From: Pseudoalteromonas gelatinilytica
Lineage (GTDB): Bacteria > Pseudomonadota > Gammaproteobacteria > Enterobacterales > Alteromonadaceae
Direction of reading: 5' to 3'
Length of the DNA stretch: 64,000 nt
Assembly: GCF_001641615.1 (NCBI RefSeq)
Contig: NZ_LRRU01000018.1
Coordinates: 124,001 to 188,000, forward strand
A program made the position numbers and the translations under genes. Shown here piece by piece: positions 9,617 to 18,712 of the stretch (the stretch's first letter is position 1; each line of letters starts with the position of its first letter). Under the pieces are notes generated by a model that saw only the letters and a list, made by a program, of their open reading frames with translations, did no database searches and had not been told where the DNA came from.

Positions 9617-9702
9617 GTGGCTACCTTGAAATAAGCATTGCAGCGAAGTTAGTTGCTATCGTAGTTTAGGATTTAAAGATAGAAAAGTAAAAGGGAAGTG
9701 AT

Positions 9703-10068
9703 TTGCAAAACAATAATTTAAATCAACCAGCCAAGCAGGACCCATTCGCTTGGGTGAAAGTGTTTCAGGCTGAAAACGGCTTAGAAGCAAACATTATTAA
9801 AGGGCTTTTAAAAAGCAAGGGAATTGAATCGCAACTACAAGGAGAGCTTTTGCAAGGGGCGCTTGGGGAAATCCCATTTGAACAAACAGGGGTTGATATA
9901 CTTGTTTACGCATTAAAAGAGCGCCAGGCGCAAGAAATATTGCTAAACTACCGGCAATTAAAACAATCGGCTCCTGACTGGGTATGCCCAAAATGTCATG
10001 AGCTTAACGGAGCAACATTTGAAATATGTTGGTCTTGTGGGACTGTAAAGAATGACGAAAGCGAATAA
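9703..10068 (+). CDS. DUF2007 domain protein with C-terminal zinc ribbon
   Basis: 121 residues starting at TTG (9703), supported by AGGGAAG seven bases upstream; no ATG lies in frame before the domain. Residues 14-80 (WVKVFQAENGLEANIIKGLL onward) are a DUF2007 fold of the ferredoxin-like type thought to be a signal-transducing or substrate-binding module. The tail has two CxxC pairs (CPKCHELNGATFEICWSCG, residues about 95-113), a RanBP2-like zinc ribbon. The last 17 bases overlap yjaG, so the two are coupled. Role unknown; the zinc ribbon suggests protein or nucleic-acid contact. The rare start codon predicts low expression. Confidence 0.75.
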   Translation: MQNNNLNQPAKQDPFAWVKVFQAENGLEANIIKGLLKSKGIESQLQGELLQGALGEIPFEQTGVDILVYALKERQAQEILLNYRQLKQSAPDWVCPKCHELNGATFEICWSCGTVKNDESE

Positions 10069-10642
10069 TTTTCAACGTATTAGAGAATTAAACTATTTGC
10101 AAAAAGCGGTGTTAGGCGGGGCATTACTTGAACGTATGCTGCCTAACTATAGCTTGTTTAGTGAAGCAACTGGGTTTGGTGATGCCGCGGTATTTCGTAG
10201 TGCACTAAATGTGTGCTGGGAAAAAATCTTACTGCCAAAAAGTAAGATTAGCCTTGAAAAGCAGATTGAGAAAATTGAACCAAATGTACCGGAGCTGAGC
10301 GACTTTGATATGTTTGGGACTTATCCAGCAATCGATACAGCAACCGCTTTATTAGGTATGTTGCATGGGTTGATTGCAAAAGATGAACAAGAGTTCTTGA
10401 GCATCAGTAAAATTTCACAGGCCTCGGTGGCACGCTTCATAGAGTACCAACTAACGGTTGATGGTGAAGTAGCAGATAACAAAGCCGTACGTGAACACCC
10501 TTTAATGCAATACGAAATTGATGTACTTGCTGAGCTTATTGATTTTGTAGAGCAAATGGGCCGAATTACCTCAGAGAACGTAAAAGAGCTTAAGCAGCTG
10601 GCGGTATCTGACGGTCAAACCAACATTGGTATTGCAATTTAA
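10052..10642 (+). CDS. yjaG: YjaG family protein (DUF416)
   Basis: The 196-residue protein aligns with E. coli YjaG in several blocks: LLERMLPNYSLF near residue 25, TGFGD, FDMFGTYPAIDTA near 85-98, and the C-terminal SDGQTNIGIAI. The family is all-alpha, cytoplasmic and without a known function. It overlaps the preceding DUF2007 gene by 17 bp, so translation is probably coupled. tsaD begins 62 bp downstream on the same strand. Confidence 0.83.
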   Translation: MTKANNFQRIRELNYLQKAVLGGALLERMLPNYSLFSEATGFGDAAVFRSALNVCWEKILLPKSKISLEKQIEKIEPNVPELSDFDMFGTYPAIDTATALLGMLHGLIAKDEQEFLSISKISQASVARFIEYQLTVDGEVADNKAVREHPLMQYEIDVLAELIDFVEQMGRITSENVKELKQLAVSDGQTNIGIAI

Positions 10643-10704
10643 TATTTAGTAATGCGTGTTTTCGCTGTAAAATGCGCGTTTGTTTTTTCTTGGCGGAGTA
10701 ATTG

Positions 10705-11718
10705 ATGCGAATTTTAGGTATTGAATCATCATGTGATGAAACAGGTATTGCCATTTATGATGATGAACAAGGCTTATTAGCACATCAACTGTATAGCCAA
10801 GTAAAAGTACATGCTGATTACGGCGGTGTGGTACCTGAACTTGCTTCACGGGATCACGTGCGTAAAACCTTACCTTTAATTGATGCCGCCTTTGCACAAG
10901 CGGGCTGTGGCCCAGAAGACTTAGATGGTATTGCTTACACCGCAGGCCCTGGACTTGTTGGGGCGCTCCTTGTGGGTACTTCTATTGGTCGCTCATTGGC
11001 CTATGGTTGGAATATTCCAGCCGTTGCTGTACATCATATGGAAGGTCACCTACTTGCGCCAATGCTTGAAGAGGACAAACCTGAGTTTCCGTTTATCGCA
11101 CTATTAGTGTCAGGCGGTCATACTATGATGGTTAAAGTATCTGGCATTGGTGAATACGAAGTATTAGGTGAGTCAGTTGATGACGCCGCAGGTGAAGCAT
11201 TCGATAAAACCGCGAAGTTATTAGGTCTTGATTACCCTGGCGGCCCACGTTTAGCAAAACTTGCAGAGCAAGGGTCGCCTGAGCGTTTTGTTTTCCCGCG
11301 CCCGATGACTGATAAACCAGGCTTAGATTTTAGCTTTAGTGGTTTAAAAACAGCGGCATCCCTTGCGATTCGTGATAGCGATGATGATGAACAAACTAAA
11401 GCTGATATTGCTCATGCATTCCAAACAGCAGTTATTGATACCTTAATCATTAAATGCAAACGTGCATTAAAACAAACCGGTATCAAACGTTTAGTGATTG
11501 CTGGTGGTGTGAGTGCTAACGTGCAACTGCGTGCGCAACTTGAACGAGTAATGCAAGGCATGAAAGGGCGCGTGTATTACCCGCGCACTGAGTTTTGTAC
11601 AGATAACGGTGCAATGATTGCTTACGCTGGTATGCAGCGTTTGAAAGCCGGTCAATTTGCAAGCCTCGATATGAAAACTAAGCCGCGCTGGCCTATTGAT
11701 TCACTCGAAGCCTTATAA
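10705..11718 (+). CDS. tsaD: tRNA N6-adenosine threonylcarbamoyltransferase
   Basis: TsaD, with TsaB, TsaE and TsaC, makes the universal t6A37 modification on ANN-decoding tRNAs. The ATG at 10705 is preferred to the TTG one codon earlier; GGAG lies six bases upstream, and the product (337 residues, [14 protein letters not shown]) matches E. coli in length and start. The metal-binding histidines H111 and H115 (HHMEGH) and the ASKHA-fold nucleotide loops ([18 protein letters not shown]) are present. rpsU, often found nearby in enterobacteria on the other strand, is absent. Here the convergent neighbour is plsY. Confidence 0.97.
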   Translation: MRILGIESSCDETGIAIYDDEQGLLAHQLYSQVKVHADYGGVVPELASRDHVRKTLPLIDAAFAQAGCGPEDLDGIAYTAGPGLVGALLVGTSIGRSLAYGWNIPAVAVHHMEGHLLAPMLEEDKPEFPFIALLVSGGHTMMVKVSGIGEYEVLGESVDDAAGEAFDKTAKLLGLDYPGGPRLAKLAEQGSPERFVFPRPMTDKPGLDFSFSGLKTAASLAIRDSDDDEQTKADIAHAFQTAVIDTLIIKCKRALKQTGIKRLVIAGGVSANVQLRAQLERVMQGMKGRVYYPRTEFCTDNGAMIAYAGMQRLKAGQFASLDMKTKPRWPIDSLEAL

Positions 11719-11725
11719 CTGCTCG

Positions 11726-12328
11726 CTATTCTTGTTCAGGGGCTTTTTTCTTAGCCCCTACTTTAGGTTCTTCCCCTGCCATCAAGCGAGTAATATTTGC
11801 TCTGTGACGGAAAATTATCAGTATGGTTAAAAAGGTAACAGGCAAGGTATACAAAGGTTTTATCCACCACGTATAAAGAGGTGCTAATGAAACCGTAACC
11901 AGAGCCGCAAGTGATGAATAACGCGTGATAGCAACAATTAAGATCCACGTTGCAATCAACATCCCACCTAGCGATAAACCAATCGGTAATAACGTGCCAA
12001 AAGCGGTCGCGACGGCTTTACCACCTTTAAAACTAAAAAACAGTGGATACATATGGCCTAAACAGGCAGCCACACCAATTAAACCTAACATTAGAGGGTC
12101 TATTTTTAAAAAGTAGGCACCCCAAACAGGAATGGTTCCTTTTAAAATATCAAAGACAAGAACTAAAACAGCGGGGACTTTACCACCAAGGCGATAAACA
12201 TTTGTAGCACCCGGGTTATTCGATCCATGACTGCGTGGGTCTGGTAGTTTAAACAGCCGTGATACAAGGATAGCGGAAGAGACCGATCCCAGTATGTAAG
12301 CTAAAACTAACATTAAAACTTCTAACAC
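11726..12328 (-). CDS. plsY: Glycerol-3-phosphate acyltransferase PlsY
   Basis: PlsY acylates glycerol-3-phosphate from acyl-phosphate, the first step of phospholipid synthesis in the inner membrane. The 200-residue protein has five hydrophobic segments and the three family motifs: [11 protein letters not shown] near residue 33, the [11 protein letters not shown] loop near 98-108, and a late polar loop after the fourth helix. The C-terminus is lysine-rich. It is divergent from folB with a 228-bp spacer, the same neighbourhood as in E. coli (tsaD/plsY/folB). Confidence 0.95.
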   Translation of the reverse strand: MLEVLMLVLAYILGSVSSAILVSRLFKLPDPRSHGSNNPGATNVYRLGGKVPAVLVLVFDILKGTIPVWGAYFLKIDPLMLGLIGVAACLGHMYPLFFSFKGGKAVATAFGTLLPIGLSLGGMLIATWILIVAITRYSSLAALVTVSLAPLYTWWIKPLYTLPVTFLTILIIFRHRANITRLMAGEEPKVGAKKKAPEQE

Positions 12329-12556
12329 GCGCTTCCTTATTTTTTAATCTGCACTTTTGGGCTATCATTGGCGGCAAAACCATCTGCCGCTCTCATCGAG
12401 TAGTATGTAAGCACCATATTGCAATGCATCTATCCGTTATTGTAGGGGTAATTTTTATATATTAAAACACTATGACAGCTTATACAGCGCATTATTGAAA
12501 TCAATAAGCGTTTAGGATGAGTATTGTTTTTAATATTTATGTCACTTGGAGTATCA

Positions 12557-12913
12557 ATGGACAAGGTATATATATCACAACTGCACGTAGACACCATCAT
12601 TGGCGTGTATGATTTTGAAAAAGAAAGTAAACAAAGCCTGTATTTTGATATTGAAATGTTATGTGATATTTCAGCCGCAGCGGCAACGGATGATATTAAT
12701 TTAGCCCTTGATTATGCCAAGGTGAGTGAGCGAGTGATTGAGCACACAACAGCAAAACCTGTTGAGCTGCTTGAGACTTTAGTTGAGCAATTAGCTGCAT
12801 TGATCCTGGCTGAGTTTACGACCAACCAAGTGACTATTCGTGTTAGTAAACCAGCCGCAGTGCCACAAGCGCAAACTGTGGGAGTTGAGATCACCCGTCG
12901 TAAGGCAAACTAA
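12557..12913 (+). CDS. folB: Dihydroneopterin aldolase
   Basis: FolB converts 7,8-dihydroneopterin to 6-hydroxymethyl-dihydropterin for folate synthesis. The ATG at 12557 is chosen over an in-frame ATG at 12524. It gives MDKVYISQLHVDTIIGVYD, matching E. coli FolB, has GGAG five bases upstream, and yields 118 residues. The GVYDFE loop and the late KPAAVPQA segment are family marks. folK starts two bases after its stop, giving consecutive pathway enzymes in one operon. Confidence 0.94.
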   Translation: MDKVYISQLHVDTIIGVYDFEKESKQSLYFDIEMLCDISAAAATDDINLALDYAKVSERVIEHTTAKPVELLETLVEQLAALILAEFTTNQVTIRVSKPAAVPQAQTVGVEITRRKAN

Positions 12914-12914
12914 C

Positions 12915-13403
12915 ATGGCGCAAATATTTATTAGCCTAGGCTCTAATGTCAACAAAGAGCATTATCTTCGACAAGCGCTTATTGCCTTAAAGCCTTATTT
13001 TCCTGACTTTATACACTCGTCTGTTTATGAAAGTGAAGCGGTGGGGTTTGCAGGTAACAATTTTTATAATTCAGTGGTTGCAGCAAAAACCGATATGCCA
13101 TTAGCTGAACTCTGTAAACTACTGAAAAAAATTGAACTTGAGAATGGCCGTACCCGCGAGGATAAAAAGTTTAGCCCGCGCACATTAGACCTTGATTTAT
13201 TGTTTTATGATGACATTATCTGTGATTCGCCTGCGCAGTTACCGCGGGATGAAATAACCAAAAATGCGTTTGTATTACAGCCTCTTGCTGAAATAGCTCC
13301 CGACTTTTTTCACCCTGTAGCTAAGCTAACTTTGGCTGAGTTATGGAATAATTATAACAACCCACAACAAAAACTATGGAAGGTGGAGTTTTCTAACCCA
13401 TGA
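12915..13403 (+). CDS. folK: 2-amino-4-hydroxy-6-hydroxymethyldihydropteridine pyrophosphokinase
   Basis: FolK pyrophosphorylates the FolB product with ATP. The ATG at 12915 lies just after the folB stop and gives 162 residues, beginning [11 protein letters not shown]. The hallmark HPPK motif ([19 protein letters not shown]) carries the magnesium-binding DLD and the arginines that bind ATP. The stop overlaps the uppP start as ATGA. The folB-folK-uppP run mixes folate and cell-wall functions, as seen in other gammaproteobacteria. Confidence 0.95.
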   Translation: MAQIFISLGSNVNKEHYLRQALIALKPYFPDFIHSSVYESEAVGFAGNNFYNSVVAAKTDMPLAELCKLLKKIELENGRTREDKKFSPRTLDLDLLFYDDIICDSPAQLPRDEITKNAFVLQPLAEIAPDFFHPVAKLTLAELWNNYNNPQQKLWKVEFSNP

Positions 13404-14203
13404 GTATTATAGAGATAATTGTTTTAGCCTTAATTCAAGGATTGACTGAGTTTTTACCTATTTCGAGCTCAGCTCATTTAATTTTACCCTCACAAGTTTT
13501 AGGTTGGCATGACCAAGGCTTAGCATTTGATGTTGCGGTACACGTAGGTACGTTAGGTGCGGTGGTACTGTATTTTCGTAAAGAAGTGGTGGATATTCTC
13601 GGCGCTTGGTTTAAATCATTTGGCTCACAAGGAGCAACCGATGATAGTCGTTTAGGCTGGTGGATTATTGTAGCGACTATACCTGCATTATTAATTGGTT
13701 ACCTATTCAAAGATTTTGTTGAAAGCTACTCGCGTAATGCATGGGTTATAGCCACCTCAACCATCGTATTTGGTTTGTTACTTTGGTATGCCGACGTAAA
13801 AGCAAAGCAAGTTAAGAATATTTACCAAATAAACTTTTTTAGCGCGTTATTGTTAGGGTTTTCGCAAGTTCTCGCTATGGTTTTCCCTGGAACATCGCGT
13901 TCAGGTATTACCATTACTGTGGGTTTAATGCTGGGCTTAAACAAGCAAAGCGCTGCACGTTTTTCATTTTTAATGTCAATCCCTGTGATTGCCGCAGCAG
14001 GTTCATATTATGTGTATCAGCTTGCAACAGCGGGCGAGGCAATTGATTGGCATGCTATTTTACTAGGCGCAGGTTTATCATTTGTGTCGGCTTATGCATG
14101 TATTTTCTTTTTCTTAAAAGTGATTGAGCGCATGGGCATGATGCCATTTGTTATCTACCGCTTACTATTAGGTGTAGGTTTGTTTGCGTTCTTAATGCTG
14201 TAA
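13400..14203 (+). CDS. uppP: Undecaprenyl-diphosphatase (bacitracin resistance protein)
   Basis: UppP recycles the lipid carrier for peptidoglycan and O-antigen by dephosphorylating undecaprenyl diphosphate at the periplasmic face. It has 267 residues, with about eight hydrophobic segments. The first active-site motif is [14 protein letters not shown] (E17, S22-S24, H26) and the second is [10 protein letters not shown] (163-172). It starts inside the folK stop codon, so it is translationally coupled, and is followed by a strong terminator. Confidence 0.96.
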   Translation: MSIIEIIVLALIQGLTEFLPISSSAHLILPSQVLGWHDQGLAFDVAVHVGTLGAVVLYFRKEVVDILGAWFKSFGSQGATDDSRLGWWIIVATIPALLIGYLFKDFVESYSRNAWVIATSTIVFGLLLWYADVKAKQVKNIYQINFFSALLLGFSQVLAMVFPGTSRSGITITVGLMLGLNKQSAARFSFLMSIPVIAAAGSYYVYQLATAGEAIDWHAILLGAGLSFVSAYACIFFFLKVIERMGMMPFVIYRLLLGVGLFAFLML

Positions 14204-14226
14204 AATAAGTATTCACCTTAATTCGA

Positions 14227-14254
14227 AAAACACCTCAGATTGAGGTGTTTTTTT
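14227..14254 (+). terminator. Rho-independent terminator after uppP
   Basis: Seven-bp stem CACCTCA / TGAGGTG with a three-base loop, flanked by an A-run and followed by T7. Confidence 0.9.
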
Positions 14255-14364
14255 ATGTTGGCTATTTGGCAAAAGTCTATTGCCGTGTAGTAATGGTAAG
14301 TAAAGCTTATATTTGGCATTATAACGCCTTACTTATCTCTTATTCATTTTGCTCAGGACAGTAG

Positions 14365-15708
14365 ATGCATATTCATATTCTTGGAATTTGTGGCACCTTT
14401 ATGGGGGGAATTGCCGCAATCGCTAAATCGTTAGGTCACACCGTGACAGGCTCTGATCAAAATGTGTACCCGCCGATGAGCACGCAATTAGAAGAGCTAG
14501 GTATTACACTCACCCAAGGTTATGACGTTGCCCAACTAGAACCCGCGCCAGATATGGTCGTCATTGGTAATGCTATGAGTCGAGGCAACCCTTGCGTTGA
14601 ATACGTACTAGATAAAGGCTTGCCTTATACTTCAGGCCCAGAATGGTTAAAGCATAATTTATTGCAAAACTCGTGGGTTTTAGCTGTTGCAGGTACCCAT
14701 GGTAAAACGACTACAGCCAGTATGCTGGCATGGTTACTAGAATACGCAGGAATGAAACCGGGCTTTTTGATTGGCGGTATCGTACAAAACTTTGGGGTGT
14801 CAGCCCGTGTTGGCGAAACGCCATTTTTTGTTATTGAAGCGGACGAATACGACACGGCGTTTTTCGATAAACGCAGTAAATTTGTTCATTATTTACCGCG
14901 CACCTTAATTCTAAATAATCTTGAATTTGATCATGCTGATATTTTTGAAGATTTAAACGCAATAAAGAAACAATTTCACCACTTGATGCGTACATTACCC
15001 TGTAGTGGCAAAGTGATCTGGCCAAGCCAAGACGAAGCACTACAAGATGTGATTGAACGTGGCCTTTGGAGCGAGAGCGAAACACTCTCGGGTGATTGGG
15101 ATTACCGTTTACTTAAAGCTGATGGTAGCGAGTTTGAAGTGCTATTAAATTCACAAGTGCAAGGTGTTGTCAGCTGGCAAGCCATGGGTGAGCACAATGT
15201 CAAAAATGCCATTATGGCCATTGCAGCAGCCAGACACGTCGGTATCGCGGTATCTGTCAGTATTGCAGGCTTAGCTGAGTTTATCTCTCCTAAGCGCCGT
15301 ATGGAGCTTAAGGCCGACATTAACTCGATAAAAGTGTATGACGACTTTGCCCATCATCCAACGGCAATTAAAACAACCTTAGCAGGGCTACGTGCAAAAG
15401 TAGGCACTGATAAGATCATTGCTATTTTAGAGCCTCGTTCAAACACTATGAAAATGGGTGTGCATCAACAAACCCTAATTGATTCACTCGATGCAGCAGA
15501 TGATGTGTATTTATTTGAGCCAGAAAATTTAAACTGGTCGCTTAAAGAATATGCAGACAAAGCCGGTATGCATTGCATGAAAAGCACTGAGGAAATCATT
15601 ACTCAGGTTGTTGGCAACAGTGCGCCGTCACAACATATTTTAATTATGAGTAATGGTGGTTTTGAAGGTATTCATCAGCGTTTAATCTCTGCTCTTGAAC
15701 AAAACTAA
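14365..15708 (+). CDS. mpl: UDP-N-acetylmuramate:L-alanyl-gamma-D-glutamyl-meso-diaminopimelate ligase
   Basis: Mpl reattaches the recycled murein tripeptide to UDP-MurNAc, a salvage step in peptidoglycan metabolism. The 447-residue protein follows the Mur ligase plan: N-terminal [11 protein letters not shown], the ATP loop [10 protein letters not shown] at 110-119, a central [15 protein letters not shown] segment, and the C-terminal [10 protein letters not shown] block. MurC is similar but differs in the EADEYDTAF motif, which is diagnostic of Mpl. It leads the packed run with ubiX (22-bp gap). Confidence 0.96.
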   Translation: MHIHILGICGTFMGGIAAIAKSLGHTVTGSDQNVYPPMSTQLEELGITLTQGYDVAQLEPAPDMVVIGNAMSRGNPCVEYVLDKGLPYTSGPEWLKHNLLQNSWVLAVAGTHGKTTTASMLAWLLEYAGMKPGFLIGGIVQNFGVSARVGETPFFVIEADEYDTAFFDKRSKFVHYLPRTLILNNLEFDHADIFEDLNAIKKQFHHLMRTLPCSGKVIWPSQDEALQDVIERGLWSESETLSGDWDYRLLKADGSEFEVLLNSQVQGVVSWQAMGEHNVKNAIMAIAAARHVGIAVSVSIAGLAEFISPKRRMELKADINSIKVYDDFAHHPTAIKTTLAGLRAKVGTDKIIAILEPRSNTMKMGVHQQTLIDSLDAADDVYLFEPENLNWSLKEYADKAGMHCMKSTEEIITQVVGNSAPSQHILIMSNGGFEGIHQRLISALEQN

Positions 15709-15730
15709 CCAGTATACGGAGCTTAACTGT

Positions 15731-16354
15731 ATGCAATTTAAAGATAAAATAACGTTAGCTTTTAGCGGTGCTTCAGGTGCTCCCTATGGCTTACGGTTAC
15801 TAGAGGTATTACTTGAACAGCAGTTTCAGGTGTATGTACTGATCTCAAGTGCGGCAAGAGTGGTGCTTGATACTGAATCGAATATTAAACTTTCAGGCAA
15901 CGAAGACAAAGCGACAGAGCAGCTTAGTACACTTTTTAACGCTGCCCCTGAGCAACTCAAAGTATTTGGTAAAGACAACTGGTTTAGTCCTGTTGCATCA
16001 GGCTCAGCTGCGCCGAAAAAAATGGTGGTTTGTCCGTGTAGTGCAGGTTCAGTGTCTGCAATTGCGGTCGGTGCGTCAGATAACTTACTTGAACGCGCTG
16101 CTGACGTGGTGATTAAAGAACGTGGGCAATTAATTTTAGTCCCGCGTGAAACGCCATTTAGCGAAATTCACCTTGAGAACATGCTGAAGCTAGCAAAGCT
16201 AGGCGTAACCATTATGCCTGCAGCTCCGGGGTTTTATCATCAACCAGAGCTGATTTCAGATCTGGTTGATTTTATGGTGGCGCGAATTTTAGATCATTTA
16301 AACATTGAACATACTTTGACGAAACGTTGGGGTTATGGAGAGGGCAAACAGTGA
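15731..16354 (+). CDS. ubiX: Flavin prenyltransferase UbiX
   Basis: UbiX makes prenylated FMN, the cofactor of the decarboxylase UbiD in ubiquinone synthesis. An in-frame ATG exists at 15695 inside mpl, but the ATG at 15731 has GGAG nine bases upstream and gives [20 protein letters not shown], the expected start (207 residues). The FMN-binding SGASGAPYG motif, the [15 protein letters not shown] segment and [16 protein letters not shown] are all present. ubiD is not in the window. Its stop overlaps the following ABC gene. Confidence 0.95.
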   Translation: MQFKDKITLAFSGASGAPYGLRLLEVLLEQQFQVYVLISSAARVVLDTESNIKLSGNEDKATEQLSTLFNAAPEQLKVFGKDNWFSPVASGSAAPKKMVVCPCSAGSVSAIAVGASDNLLERAADVVIKERGQLILVPRETPFSEIHLENMLKLAKLGVTIMPAAPGFYHQPELISDLVDFMVARILDHLNIEHTLTKRWGYGEGKQ

Positions 16355-17280
16355 GCGAAAAAACGATCGCATTAAATATTGAAGGCCTAAAAAAGGTTTA
16401 TAAAAATGGTGTTGAAGCCGTAAAAGGCATTGATTTACAAGTTCAGCAAGGCGATTTTTTTGCTTTACTTGGACCAAACGGTGCAGGTAAATCAACCACC
16501 ATTGGTGTTATCTCATCGTTAGTGAACAAAAGTGCTGGTCGGGTTCAGGTGTTTGGTCACGACATTGATACAGACCTTGAAGCTGCTAAGTCTGAACTAG
16601 GCTTAGTGCCGCAAGAATTTAATTTTAGTCAATTTGAAACACTGAACCAAATTTTGGTTAACCAAGCGGGCTATTATGGTGTACCAAGAAAGCTGGCGCA
16701 TGAGCGTGCTGAAAAGTATCTAAAGCAACTAGGTTTATTTGAGAAAAAAGATAAGCAAGCGCGTACGCTGTCAGGTGGTATGAAGCGCCGTTTAATGATT
16801 GCTCGTGCACTGATGCATGAACCTAAATTACTTATTTTAGATGAGCCAACAGCCGGTGTTGATATTGAGCTACGCCGCTCTATGTGGGATTTTCTTCGCG
16901 AGATTAATAAGCAAGGTGTGACCATCATCTTGACTACCCATTATCTAGAAGAAGCTGAGCTGTTATGTAAAAACATCGCTATTATCGACAGTGGTGTGAT
17001 TGTTGAAAACACTACCATTAAAGCGCTACTTGCCAAGCTTGATAAAGAAACCTTTGTACTGGATTTAAAGCAACCTGTGCAGCCAATTAGCATCGACGGT
17101 TACAAATACACACTCACTGATGATCACACTTTAGAAGTTGAAGTGGCGAAGTCTCAGGGCTTAAACCAAGTATTTAGTGCGCTGACTGAACAAGGTAATA
17201 CTGTGCTGAGTATGCGAAATAAAGCAAACCGATTAGAAGAGCTGTTTGTAGGCTTATTAGAACAAGGGCGAGGCGAATAA
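16351..17280 (+). CDS. yadG: ABC transporter ATP-binding protein (YadG type)
   Basis: A 309-residue ATPase starting at GTG 16351, which overlaps the ubiX stop and has TGGAGAGGG upstream; the earlier in-frame ATG at 16327 is inside ubiX. Walker A is GPNGAGKST (41-49), the ABC signature LSGGMKRR begins at 140, Walker B plus D-loop is [12 protein letters not shown] (160-171), and the switch His is in TTHYLEEAE. Length and sequence match E. coli YadG, which pairs with the YadH permease, here encoded next. Drug or lipid export is the usual family assignment; the substrate is not known. Confidence 0.92.
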   Translation: MSEKTIALNIEGLKKVYKNGVEAVKGIDLQVQQGDFFALLGPNGAGKSTTIGVISSLVNKSAGRVQVFGHDIDTDLEAAKSELGLVPQEFNFSQFETLNQILVNQAGYYGVPRKLAHERAEKYLKQLGLFEKKDKQARTLSGGMKRRLMIARALMHEPKLLILDEPTAGVDIELRRSMWDFLREINKQGVTIILTTHYLEEAELLCKNIAIIDSGVIVENTTIKALLAKLDKETFVLDLKQPVQPISIDGYKYTLTDDHTLEVEVAKSQGLNQVFSALTEQGNTVLSMRNKANRLEELFVGLLEQGRGE

Positions 17281-18047
17281 TGTTTAGATATGGAGTAGCG
17301 CTAAAAAGTATTTGGATCAAAGAGTGTATTCGCTTTTTACGTATTTGGGTGCAAACCTTAGTTCCACCTGCAATCACGATGAGCCTGTATTTTGTGATTT
17401 TTGGTAATCTGATTGGTTCTCGTATCGGTGATATGGGTGGCTTTACTTATATGGAGTTTATTGTCCCGGGTCTGATTATGATGTCGGTGATCACCAACTC
17501 TTACTCGAATGTTGCTTCTAGTTTCTATTCGACTAAATTTCAAAAAAGCATTGAAGAGCTATTAGTTGCGCCAGTGCCCAATTACATCATTGTACTTGGC
17601 TACATGGGCGGTGGCATGACACGAGGCATGCTGGTTGGCTTAATTGTTACCTGTGTTTCTTTGTTATTTGTTGATATTCAAATTCATAATATTTTTGTGA
17701 TTATGGCAACGGTTATTTTAACGTCGGCTGTGTTTGCGTTAGGCGGACTTATTAATGCAATTTATGCTAATAGCTTTGATGATATTAGTATTATCCCGAC
17801 CTTTATTTTAACGCCGCTGACTTATCTCGGTGGGGTGTTTTACTCTATCACCTTGTTGCCAGAATTTTGGCAAGGCGTATCGCAAGTAAATCCAATTATT
17901 TATATGGTGAATGCATTTAGATATGGTTTCTTAGGTGTGTCTGATGTCGATTTATCGGTAGCATTTGGTGTACTTGGTTTATTTATTGTAGGTTTATTTA
18001 CGTTAGCATTAACCCTTATTAAACGTGGTGTGGGGCTTAGACATTAA
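17280..18047 (+). CDS. yadH: ABC transporter permease (YadH type)
   Basis: A 255-residue permease of the ABC-2 family with six hydrophobic segments and the conserved PTFILTPLTYLGGVFYS block near 175-195. It starts on the last base of the ATPase stop (TAATG), which indicates coupling. With YadG it forms a two-gene exporter. The following methyltransferase gene overlaps it in the same way, so all of ubiX-yadG-yadH-methyltransferase is likely one transcript. Confidence 0.92.
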   Translation: MFRYGVALKSIWIKECIRFLRIWVQTLVPPAITMSLYFVIFGNLIGSRIGDMGGFTYMEFIVPGLIMMSVITNSYSNVASSFYSTKFQKSIEELLVAPVPNYIIVLGYMGGGMTRGMLVGLIVTCVSLLFVDIQIHNIFVIMATVILTSAVFALGGLINAIYANSFDDISIIPTFILTPLTYLGGVFYSITLLPEFWQGVSQVNPIIYMVNAFRYGFLGVSDVDLSVAFGVLGLFIVGLFTLALTLIKRGVGLRH

Positions 18048-18712
18048 TGACGGATGCAAATTCGAGAAGTATTGTATCGAATCAACCTGGCTTACATGAA
18101 AAGCTAGACGAAATTGTTTTAAAGCACTTAAGTGCTGAATTTAAAAAGCCGATTGCAGAGCATACGCAAGCGGCTTTTGATCAGGTTAACGAGAAGGTGC
18201 AGGCGTTTAAGGGGCCGCTCATTCTTGATTCGTGTTGTGGTGTGGGTGAAAGCACCGCTAACTTAGCAAAACGTCACCCCGATGCACTGGTGATTGGCAT
18301 TGATAAATCATCACATCGTTTAGACAAGCATGATATCGAGTACAAGCAAACGGATGCAGGGCAGTACATTTTAGTACAAGCTGATTTAAACGACTTTTGG
18401 CGTTTAGCCGTGGCTGCAAACTGGCAACCTAGTCATCATTATTTGTTGTATCCAAATCCTTGGCCAAAAGCAAAGCACTTGCAAAGACGCTGGCACGGCG
18501 CTGCAATTTTTCCGTATATCGTTAAATTAGGCGGTCGCTTAGAGCTTAGAAGTAACTGGGATATATACGTTAAGGAATTTGCCCGCTCATTAGAGCTTGC
18601 AGGGCATAAGTGCGATGTTGAACTATACGAAAGCGATACTGCAATTACCCCATTCGAACGTAAATATTGGGCCAGTGGTCAACAAAGTCACCGCCTGGTG
18701 ATCAACCTTTAA
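18047..18712 (+). CDS. TrmB-like SAM-dependent methyltransferase (tRNA m7G methyltransferase paralogue)
   Basis: A 221-residue class I methyltransferase. The SAM site is LILDSCCGVGESTANLA (about 58-74), followed by a VIGIDKSSHRLDK segment. The region LLYPNPWPKAKHLQRRWHG resembles the TrmB motif with PDPWxKxxHxxRR, and GGRLELRSNWDIYVKEF resembles the TrmB GTDxxxY block. In bona fide TrmB the motif reads with FPDPW; here it is YPNPW. It is therefore probably a paralogue, and its tRNA or other target is unknown. It overlaps yadH by one base and the convergent EAL gene by four. Confidence 0.78.
   Translation: MTDANSRSIVSNQPGLHEKLDEIVLKHLSAEFKKPIAEHTQAAFDQVNEKVQAFKGPLILDSCCGVGESTANLAKRHPDALVIGIDKSSHRLDKHDIEYKQTDAGQYILVQADLNDFWRLAVAANWQPSHHYLLYPNPWPKAKHLQRRWHGAAIFPYIVKLGGRLELRSNWDIYVKEFARSLELAGHKCDVELYESDTAITPFERKYWASGQQSHRLVINL

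Noticed and set aside
11763..12116. Short open frames overlapping plsY on both strands
   Set aside because: They lie wholly inside plsY, which has clear family motifs.
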